Source of the DNA: Chloroflexota bacterium
Lineage (GTDB): Bacteria > Chloroflexota > Dehalococcoidia > JACQGW01
Assembly (NCBI GenBank): GCA_016199325.1
Contig: JACQGW010000195.1
Location: 1 to 11,393, forward strand
Reading direction: 5' to 3'
DNA: 11,393 nt
Part shown: positions 5,907 through 11,393 of the stretch, piece after piece
Layout of the letters: each line of letters starts with the position of its first letter
Position numbering within the stretch: the stretch's first letter is position 1
Position numbers and translations under genes: made by a program
The notes under the pieces: model-generated
What the model saw: the letters and a program-made list of their open reading frames with translations, nothing else
What the model was told of the DNA's origin: nothing
Database searches by the model: none

Positions 5907-8308
5907 GATGTGATCGCGCACTCATCTCGGCAATCCGCGACGGGCCGATCAGCGTCGAGGAGCTTCGCCGCCTCCGCCAGCATCTCGCCGACTGTCCCGA
6001 GTGCCGCGCCATCTCGGCCGACTACGATCGACTGGGCCGGCTCATGCACCAGCAGCCGGATGTGCGCGCCCCAACGGCGTTGCGGGAGGCCGTCTTTGGG
6101 GCGATTCGGGCGGGACAACTGCCCGGATTGCCACGCCCTCGGCGGGCTGCTCTGGCAATGGTCGCCGTCGTGGTCGGCGTGATGCTGTCGCTGGTGCTGG
6201 TGAACCCTCTGGCGCGCCTCGGAGAGGCCCCGAACCAGGCGCCGGCGGCTATGGTCGAGTATCCCACTGACCGGACGGAGGACGTGCCTGTCGACTCCGT
6301 CATCCAGATCACCTTCGATCGGGCGATGGATCGGCCCTCGGTCGAGGCAGCGCTGGAGATCTCGCCCGCCGTCGACGCGACGGTGCGCTGGAACGACAAC
6401 AAGCTCGTGGTGGTGCCCCAGCCGGGGCTGCAGCCCAACACGACCTACACGATCACCCTGGCACCGACCGCGCGTGATGTGGCCGGCAACGCCATCGGCC
6501 GGAGCCTGTCGGCCAGTTGGAGCACACTCGGTCCACCGCTGGCTCAGCGGCCGGCGAGCGGCGTATCGGCAACCCCCGCGGCGACGCCGGCGTTGACGAG
6601 TCTGGGCTGGGTGTCGCTTCGCCAGCGCGGCAGCGCGGCCCTGGCACTGGCTGGTGCCGGAGACAATATCGTCGTCGCCGAGACCGACGGCCAGATGACG
6701 CGAGGCCAGGTCGCCCCTCTGCTTGACAGCAGTCGCTCGCCGGGCTGGTCGGCGCTCAGTCAGGTGCCCGCGCAGCCGATCGCCGCGCTCGTGGCCGACC
6801 CGACCGATGCCCAGGTCCTCTACGCCGCGTCGCCGGGTGACTACCTTCGAGAGCTCAGGCCCGGCGGCCTGTACGTGAGCCGTGATGGTGGCAGGAGCTG
6901 GCAGTTGGCCCGCAGTGGATGGGCGTACTCGGCACTGGCGGATTCGGCTGCTGGCGCTGTGCTCGTCGGCGTGGAGTCGGCGATTCTGCGAACGACCGAT
7001 CGCGGTCGGACGTGGCAGGAGTCGTCGCTGCGCGACCGGGGTGAGTTCAGCATCCGAACACTCGTTCAGGACCCGCGCGAGCCCAGCACCCTCTACGCCG
7101 GCGGCTCCTCGGCGAGTGGCGGCGCGGCGCTGTTCGTCTCCCGGGACGGCGGGCGCGACTGGCGATTCCTGGATATCGAGAGCGCCAACGCGCCGTCCAT
7201 CGCCGATCTCGCCATTAGCCCGACCGACAGTCGCCGACTCTACGCGGTTGGCAGTGAGGGCCTCCTGGTGGCGACCGACGGCGGCCAGCGCTGGCAGACG
7301 ATACGCGAGCCGCTCGCCGGTCTGAACCCGACCCGCCTGCGCGCCGACCCGGTGCAGCCCAACGTGCTCTACGCGGCGACCAGCCAGGGTGTGCTCGCCA
7401 GCGCCGACGGAGGCCGCGAATGGACACCACTGGCCGCCGGCCTGGGCAAGGCTCGGGTCAACGACATCCAGGTCGTTCAGTCGGAAGGGCGTACGCTGCT
7501 GGTGGCAGCTACCGATACGGGAGTCTGGGCCTATCTGAACCCGGCACTTGCCGCAGGCGCACGCCCACCGCCAACCTCGACCCCCGGCGCGCCGACGAGC
7601 GGGACGTTGCCCACCCCGCGGTCGATCACGGCGACGGCGACGATCACGTCTCCGCGATCGTCGCCGACGGCTGTGGCACGGTCGGCGACGGCTACGCCCA
7701 CGCCGACGGTCGCCAGGACGGCATCGGCGACCGCTCCGCCGGGGGCGAGATCGGCGACGCCGGTTGTTGGCACCACGCCCACGCCCTCGGCCGGCAGTGC
7801 GACGACTGCGCCGTCGACCGCTACGCCGACAACGCCGCCGGCGCTGTCGGTCACCGTGACGCCGACTGCGACGTCGACCCCATCGCCCACCTCCACGCCG
7901 AGCCCAACGCCGACCGTGCAGGCGGGGCCGGCGTGGACGCCGACCCCGGCGCCTACGACAACCGCGACGCCGGTGACGCCGACGCCGGAGACCGCGCCGC
8001 CTCCGCCGGCCACGGCCACGCCGCCTCTGCCGGCTACGGCCACGCCGCCTCCGCCGGCCACGGCCGCGCCGCCTCCGCCGGCCACGGCCACGGCTACACC
8101 GCCACCGCCGGCTACGGCCACACCGCCGGCCACGGCTACGCCGACGGCGACGCGGACCGAGACGCCGGCGGCGTCGCCGACTGCGACAGTCACCGGCGGC
8201 CCTGCCGGCACCGCCACCGTCACGGCCACGTCCACGCCCACCGAGGGCGCGGCCTCCACGAGCGCCGAGACTGCCACTTGGCATTGGACCCCGCCATCGG
8301 TAGAATAG
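5903..8308 (+). CDS. Membrane-anchored zinc-finger anti-sigma factor with Big_5, Asp-box propeller and Thr/Pro-rich extracellular stalk
   Basis: The 801-residue protein probably binds the ECF sigma factor in the cytosol and senses a signal outside. Residues 1-45 form a zinc-containing anti-sigma domain: C3, then H27-x3-C31-x2-C34. One membrane segment spans about 82-100. Residues 118-210 look like a bacterial Ig-like Big_5 domain (YPTDRTEDVPVDSVIQITFD... NTTYTITLAPTARDVAGN). About 225-550 is a BNR/Asp-box beta-propeller: five S/T-x-D-x-G-x-x-W motifs, with the Asp at 328, 366, 415, 459 and 502, spaced 38-49 residues and often preceded by a 'DPxxxxxLYA' strand. From about 553 to 795 it is Thr/Pro/Ala-rich, including PPPPATAT repeats, a probable O-glycosylated stalk. 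There is no LPXTG or second membrane segment. GTG 5903 overlaps the sigma stop and begins right at the zinc motif. Layout resembles clostridial RsgI sensors, but with different outer domains. Confidence 0.9.
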   Translation: MRCDRALISAIRDGPISVEELRRLRQHLADCPECRAISADYDRLGRLMHQQPDVRAPTALREAVFGAIRAGQLPGLPRPRRAALAMVAVVVGVMLSLVLVNPLARLGEAPNQAPAAMVEYPTDRTEDVPVDSVIQITFDRAMDRPSVEAALEISPAVDATVRWNDNKLVVVPQPGLQPNTTYTITLAPTARDVAGNAIGRSLSASWSTLGPPLAQRPASGVSATPAATPALTSLGWVSLRQRGSAALALAGAGDNIVVAETDGQMTRGQVAPLLDSSRSPGWSALSQVPAQPIAALVADPTDAQVLYAASPGDYLRELRPGGLYVSRDGGRSWQLARSGWAYSALADSAAGAVLVGVESAILRTTDRGRTWQESSLRDRGEFSIRTLVQDPREPSTLYAGGSSASGGAALFVSRDGGRDWRFLDIESANAPSIADLAISPTDSRRLYAVGSEGLLVATDGGQRWQTIREPLAGLNPTRLRADPVQPNVLYAATSQGVLASADGGREWTPLAAGLGKARVNDIQVVQSEGRTLLVAATDTGVWAYLNPALAAGARPPPTSTPGAPTSGTLPTPRSITATATITSPRSSPTAVARSATATPTPTVARTASATAPPGARSATPVVGTTPTPSAGSATTAPSTATPTTPPALSVTVTPTATSTPSPTSTPSPTPTVQAGPAWTPTPAPTTTATPVTPTPETAPPPPATATPPLPATATPPPPATAAPPPPATATATPPPPATATPPATATPTATRTETPAASPTATVTGGPAGTATVTATSTPTEGAASTSAETATWHWTPPSVE
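7997..8143 (+). repeat. In-frame 24-bp tandem repeats encoding PPPPATAT units
   Basis: Four to five imperfect 24-base units encode PPPPATAT, PPLPATAT, PPPPATAA and PPPPATATAT variants at residues 699-746 of the anti-sigma factor. The period is a multiple of three, so copy-number changes would lengthen or shorten the stalk without breaking the frame. Unit-to-unit differences are mostly synonymous or conservative (GCC/GCT, CTG for CCG). Confidence 0.8.
8278..8306 (+). promoter_or_regulatory. Sigma-70-type promoter within the 3' end of the anti-sigma gene
   Basis: TTGGCA (8278-8283) and TAGAAT (8301-8306) are separated by exactly 17 bases; each matches consensus at 5 of 6 positions. A start near 8313 leaves a leader of about 20 bases containing AGGGGA before ATG 8333. 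The -10 hexamer includes the first bases of the anti-sigma stop codon region (TAG 8306-8308). It would let the downstream glycosyltransferase genes be transcribed independently of the sigma operon. Confidence 0.6.
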
Positions 8309-8332
8309 GCTATCCGCTGGCAGGGGACCTGA

Positions 8333-9433
8333 ATGCATGTCGCCATCGACGCCCGGCTGTTCGCTTATCAGCCGGCCGGTATCGGCTACTACGCCAAGCG
8401 GCTGGCGGAGGCGCTGGCGGGACTCGCGCGGCCGCTCAGGCTCTCGGTCCTTGAAAGCCGCCGGCAGGTCGGACCGGTGGTCGAGCAGCGTTCCGTTCGG
8501 GTCAAGCGTCTGTGGACCCCGCCGCATCACCGCTACGAGCAGCTCGGCCTCGCCGTGGAGCTTCTGGCCGAGTCGATCGACCTCCTCCACAGTCCCGATT
8601 TCATCCCGCCGTTCTACCGCCGATGTCGATCCGTCGTCACGGTCCACGACCTGGCGTTCATTCGCTATCCCCATCTGCTCACGGCCGAGAGTCGCCGCTA
8701 CTATGGGCAGGTCGAGCGCGCCGTGCGGAGCGCCGATGCAGTCGTCGCCGTGTCGCGCTCCACCGGCGACGATCTGCTCCGGTTTTTCGGCATTGCGGCG
8801 CGCAAGATCGCAGTCATTCCCGAGGCGGCCGATCCGTTCTTCCAGCCGCGTCCCGCCGGTGACCGGACGCCCGCCCCCGGCCTGCCATCCGGGGCACCCT
8901 ACGTGCTGTTCGTCGGCACTCTGGAGCCCCGAAAGAACCTGCCGACCCTCCTGAAGGCGTTCCAGCGCCTTCGAGCGAGTGGCCGATCTGAGCGGCTGGT
9001 GCTCGCCGGTCGGCCCGGCTGGCTGGCCGGCGACCTCGCCGGCCTCGTCCAATCGTTGGGCCTGGCCGACGCCGTCCACTTCACCGGACCGATCTCGATC
9101 GAGGACTTGCGGGCGCTCTACTGGCACGCCGGCGCGCTCGCGTTGCCGTCGTTCCACGAAGGGTTCGGTCTGCCTGCCGTCGAGGCGATGGCCTGCGGCA
9201 CGCCCGTCGTCGCCAGTCGGGCCGGCGCGCTGCCGGAGGTCGTCGGCGACGCCGGGCTGCTGGTCGATCCGGCAGACGCCATCGGGCTGGCCGAGGCGCT
9301 GGGCCGGGTCCTCGAAGATCGCCACCTGCGTGATGCCCTGCGACAGCGTGGCTTCTCACAGGCGGGAAGCTTCTCCTGGGAGCGCACGGCGCTGGAAACG
9401 TACGATCTCTATGCGAGGGTGATGGCCGGGTGA
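8333..9433 (+). CDS. GT4-type (GT-B) glycosyltransferase
   Basis: This 366-residue cytosolic or membrane-associated enzyme would add a sugar from a nucleotide donor to the growing lipid-linked glycan. The N-terminal domain has the acceptor-side pattern GIGYYAKRLAEAL, LLHSPDFIPP, TVHDLAFIRYP and AVSRSTGDDL. The C-terminal domain has FVGTLEPRKN (193-202) and the donor-site EX7E motif HEGFGLPAVE (E276, E284), followed by CGTPVVAS and ALPEVVGDAG. This pattern is typical of mannosyl-, rhamnosyl- or glucosyltransferases of family GT4; the sugar is not readable. ATG 8333 has AGGGGA 5 bases upstream; a nearby ATG at 8337 is out of frame. The stop overlaps the next GTG (GTGA), so the two transferases are coupled. 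Confidence 0.94.
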   Translation: MHVAIDARLFAYQPAGIGYYAKRLAEALAGLARPLRLSVLESRRQVGPVVEQRSVRVKRLWTPPHHRYEQLGLAVELLAESIDLLHSPDFIPPFYRRCRSVVTVHDLAFIRYPHLLTAESRRYYGQVERAVRSADAVVAVSRSTGDDLLRFFGIAARKIAVIPEAADPFFQPRPAGDRTPAPGLPSGAPYVLFVGTLEPRKNLPTLLKAFQRLRASGRSERLVLAGRPGWLAGDLAGLVQSLGLADAVHFTGPISIEDLRALYWHAGALALPSFHEGFGLPAVEAMACGTPVVASRAGALPEVVGDAGLLVDPADAIGLAEALGRVLEDRHLRDALRQRGFSQAGSFSWERTALETYDLYARVMAG

Positions 9434-10659
9434 ACGTTCTGCTCGTAACACCCCAGCCTCCCTATCCGCCGACTCAGGGCGCCGCGCTCCGGAACCTCGC
9501 GATCCTGCGGCACCTCGCCCGGCGTCACTCCATGCATCTGTTGAGCTTCGCCGACACTGAAGTCGCTGGCGGAACACCGCCCGCCGAGCTGCTCCGGCAT
9601 TGTCGGCAGGTGACCCTCGTTCCCCGACCGCGGCGGCGCGCACGGGATCGGCTCCGGACGCTGCTGACATCCCGGCTTCCGGACATGGCGACGCGCTTGA
9701 CAACCGCGGCGTTTCGCCGGCGGCTCGACGAGCTCCTGGCGAAGACCAGGTTCGACGTCGTCCAGTTCGAGGGGATCGAGCTGGCGCCCTACCTGCTCGC
9801 GCTCCCGTGTCGAAGCCGGCCGGCGCTCGTCTTCGACGATCACAACGCCGAACATCTGCTCCAGCGACGGACATTCGAGATCGACCGCCGGGACCCGCGG
9901 CGGCTTCCCGGCGCGCTGTACAGCCTGGTCCAGTGGCGCCGCCTCGCCGACTACGAGCGAGCAGCCTGCCGGCATGCCGACGCCGTCGTCGCCGTCTCGG
10001 CTGAGGACCGCCGCGCCCTGCTGGCACTGGATCCGGCGCTCGACGTCCGGATCGTCGCCAACGGCGTCGACGTCGGCGCCTACTCGTCGACCGGGCCGAC
10101 TGGAGGAGCGTCCTCGGAACCGCCTTCCCTGGTCTTCGTTGGAACGATGGGCTACCGGCCAAACGTCGACGCGGTCGTCTGGTTCTGCACCGAGGTGCTG
10201 CCGCGAATTGGCGCCTCTGTGCCGACCGTCCAGTTGACCATCGTCGGTCGCGGTCCGACGCCGGCCGTCCTGAAGCTGCGCTCACACCGCGTCGAGGTCA
10301 CCGGTGCTGTTCCGGATGACCTGCCGTACCTCGTCGGGGCGACGGTGTCCGTCGTGCCCATGCGGGTTGGCGGCGGTATGCGTTTCAAGATCCTCCAGGC
10401 GATGGCGGCGGGTGTCCCAACCGTGACGACGAAGCTCGGCGCGGAGGGGATCGACGTGGCCGACGGCGTCCATTGCCGCGTTGCCGACGAGGCCGATTCG
10501 TTTGCCGATGCCGTGATCACGCTCTTGCAAGATCCGGAGCGGCGCCGCACGATGGCTGCCGCGGCGCGGCGCTTCGTCGCCGATCGCTTCGACTGGAACG
10601 TCACCCTGGCACCGCTTGGCGACCTCTACGACGAGCTGGCGCGGACAAAGTCTGCTTGA
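9430..10659 (+). CDS. GT4-like (GT-B) glycosyltransferase, EpsH1/PEP-CTERM-associated type
   Basis: This 409-residue glycosyltransferase likely extends the same glycan as its upstream partner. It has the N-terminal PPYPPTQGAALRN loop, a DDHNAEHLLQRR segment, AVSAEDRRAL, and in the second domain FVGTMGYRPNVDAVVWF (from residue 236), VVPMRVGGGMRFKILQAMAAG and GAEGIDV. These match the subgroup often annotated as 'sugar transferase, PEP-CTERM/EpsH1 system associated'. One oddity is Q323 in KILQAMAAG, where most relatives have Glu (KILEA) that contacts the donor nucleotide sugar. No exosortase or PEP-CTERM gene is visible in the window, so the name should not be taken as evidence for that system. 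GTG 9430 overlaps the upstream stop; 12 bases separate its stop from the next gene. Confidence 0.9.
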   Translation: MNVLLVTPQPPYPPTQGAALRNLAILRHLARRHSMHLLSFADTEVAGGTPPAELLRHCRQVTLVPRPRRRARDRLRTLLTSRLPDMATRLTTAAFRRRLDELLAKTRFDVVQFEGIELAPYLLALPCRSRPALVFDDHNAEHLLQRRTFEIDRRDPRRLPGALYSLVQWRRLADYERAACRHADAVVAVSAEDRRALLALDPALDVRIVANGVDVGAYSSTGPTGGASSEPPSLVFVGTMGYRPNVDAVVWFCTEVLPRIGASVPTVQLTIVGRGPTPAVLKLRSHRVEVTGAVPDDLPYLVGATVSVVPMRVGGGMRFKILQAMAAGVPTVTTKLGAEGIDVADGVHCRVADEADSFADAVITLLQDPERRRTMAAAARRFVADRFDWNVTLAPLGDLYDELARTKSA

Positions 10660-10671
10660 GCGGAAGGACAG

Positions 10672-11393
10672 ATGAGCCAGAGTGAAGCAGGCTCCTTTCT
10701 GCCGGCTAACTGGCGCGAGCGGTCCCTCCAACCTGCAGTTGGTGGACGGATCTTCGCTCGCCCGGTACGCGTGCTGACCGCCGCCGTCTTTCTCGGCGTG
10801 CTGGCCATCTACCTCTATACGCTCTCTTACCAGTATTCGCCGGATACCATGGCCTTCGCCGTCCTGAGCACCGGCGGCGCGGCGACGGCGCCGACTTTCT
10901 TCCAGGCCGAGCATCTCCTGTACCCCTACGTCGGCCGGCTCTGGTACGGCGTTTGGCTTTTCTTTGGCTACCGATACGGCGCGCTGGTGCCGCTCCAGAT
11001 TCTCTCGGCCGTTTTCGGCGCGCTCGGCGTTGCGGCCTTCTTCCTGACGTGCCGGGTGGTCCTGGCCGGTGCCCGCCGGTCGAGCTTCGTGAGCGTCGCC
11101 GCCGCGCTGCTGCTGGCGAGCAGCAACGGCTACTGGTACCACAGCACCGAGGGCGAGGACCAGATTGCAAGCACGGCGCTGCTCATCGTCGCCTTTCTCT
11201 GCGCCCTGGTGTGGCGGCGCACGCTGACGAGCAGCCCGACCGTCTCGATATCGGCGGCCGACCGCCGCCGGCCCCATCTCGGCTGGCTGCTGGGCGCCGC
11301 CGTCACTGCTGCCTTTGCCATCCTCTGGCATGCGACGGCGGTCCTCGCCCTGCCGGCGCTGGTCTACGTTGCCTGGGGGTCGGGGGTCGGGGG
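10672..11393 (+). CDS. GT-C-like multi-pass membrane protein, partial (3' end outside window)
   Basis: An open frame from ATG 10672 (GGAAGGA just upstream) runs 240 codons to the right edge without a stop. After a 33-residue cytosolic N-terminus there are hydrophobic segments near 34-52, 90-128 (probably two), 138-151, 163-180 and 207-235. The first loop has YSPDTMAFA (D58) and then QAEHLLYPYVGRLWYG (H81), and a later loop has SNGYWYHSTEGEDQIAS. This pattern of an Asp after the first helix, an H-x-LY turn and a 'YWYHxTEGED' loop resembles Chloroflexota/cyanobacterial GT39-like or DUF2723-like membrane glycosyltransferases, which use lipid-linked sugars outside the membrane. It follows the two GT-B genes by 12 bases and is likely in the same operon. 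The last visible codons (WGSGVG) are encoded by the heptamer repeat, so the frame beyond the edge cannot be assumed intact. Confidence 0.75.
   Translation, partial: MSQSEAGSFLPANWRERSLQPAVGGRIFARPVRVLTAAVFLGVLAIYLYTLSYQYSPDTMAFAVLSTGGAATAPTFFQAEHLLYPYVGRLWYGVWLFFGYRYGALVPLQILSAVFGALGVAAFFLTCRVVLAGARRSSFVSVAAALLLASSNGYWYHSTEGEDQIASTALLIVAFLCALVWRRTLTSSPTVSISAADRRRPHLGWLLGAAVTAAFAILWHATAVLALPALVYVAWGSGVG
11375..11393. repeat. GGGGTCG heptamer array at the right edge
   Basis: Bases 11375-11393 read as GGGGG-TC-GGGGG-TC-GGGGG, with T at 11380 and 11387, the same unit and orientation as bases 4-20. The array is truncated by the window end, so unit number is at least 2.7. It lies within the open reading frame of the last membrane protein gene. 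Confidence 0.85.

Noticed and set aside
7997..8143. CRISPR-like array
   Set aside because: Units are directly adjacent with no unique spacers, and they encode a continuous protein repeat.
7531..8346. A minus-strand frame encoding a Val/Ala/Gly elastin-like repeat
   Set aside because: It is an opposite-strand shadow of the Thr/Pro stalk, with no ribosome site or domain.
7420..8454. A 344-codon plus-strand frame with Gly-His-Ala repeats
   Set aside because: It is the shifted frame of the Thr/Pro stalk. The repeats come from the same 24-base DNA units, and the real frame continues from the sigma-coupled anti-sigma gene.
5837..9325. A 1162-codon open frame on the minus strand
   Set aside because: It is opposite four well-supported genes, and its product is Arg/Gly-rich low complexity with no recognisable domain. 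Long stop-free antisense frames are expected in GC-rich coding DNA.
1..11393. Circular element joined through the matching ends
   Set aside because: Seventeen identical bases of a low-complexity repeat is too little evidence, and there is no replication, mobilisation or integrase gene in the window.

Overview
The window is GC-rich DNA (about two thirds G+C by eye) with tightly packed genes. Four functional gene junctions are 4-base stop/start overlaps, three of them GTGA. The gene content fits an environmental Chloroflexota-like bacterium: a surface-polysaccharide cluster with GT-C membrane proteins, an ECF sigma/zinc-finger anti-sigma pair with a large Big_5/Asp-box ectodomain, and a DUF433/DUF5615 toxin-antitoxin relic. 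That assignment is inference; there is no rRNA, tRNA or marker gene here.

Layout. Bases 1-98 are a degenerate heptanucleotide array plus leader. Bases 99-3087 are a translationally coupled operon: a phosphoglycosyl transferase that starts a lipid-linked glycan, an NAD-dependent sugar epimerase with a Cys/His insertion, and a GT-C-like membrane protein. Bases 3088-3608 hold no intact gene but contain, on the minus strand, a DUF433 antitoxin gene broken by one frameshift, overlapping by ATGA a DUF5615 PIN-like toxin fragment. A nucleoside hydrolase (minus strand) is transcribed divergently from a small VTT/DedA-like membrane protein. Next come an ECF sigma factor with its own extended -10 promoter and an 801-residue anti-sigma factor. 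A good promoter buried in the last codons of the anti-sigma gene leads into two coupled GT-B glycosyltransferases and a GT-C-like membrane protein that runs off the right edge.

How it fits together. Most genes belong to assembly of a cell-surface glycan: priming, sugar-nucleotide supply, sugar transfer in the cytosol and transfer at the membrane. The sigma/anti-sigma pair sits between the two glycan gene blocks. The anti-sigma factor would place an Ig-like domain, a beta-propeller and a 240-residue Thr/Pro-rich stalk outside the membrane, so it could report the state of the cell surface to transcription.

Most unusual signals. (1) A G-rich heptamer, GGGGTCG, occurs at both window ends and, inverted, inside the coding region of the priming transferase. 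Because 7 is not a multiple of 3, copy-number change would switch reading frame. (2) The anti-sigma factor has an RsgI-like layout but a different ectodomain. (3) The toxin-antitoxin relic has a frameshift lying in a perfect hairpin stem.
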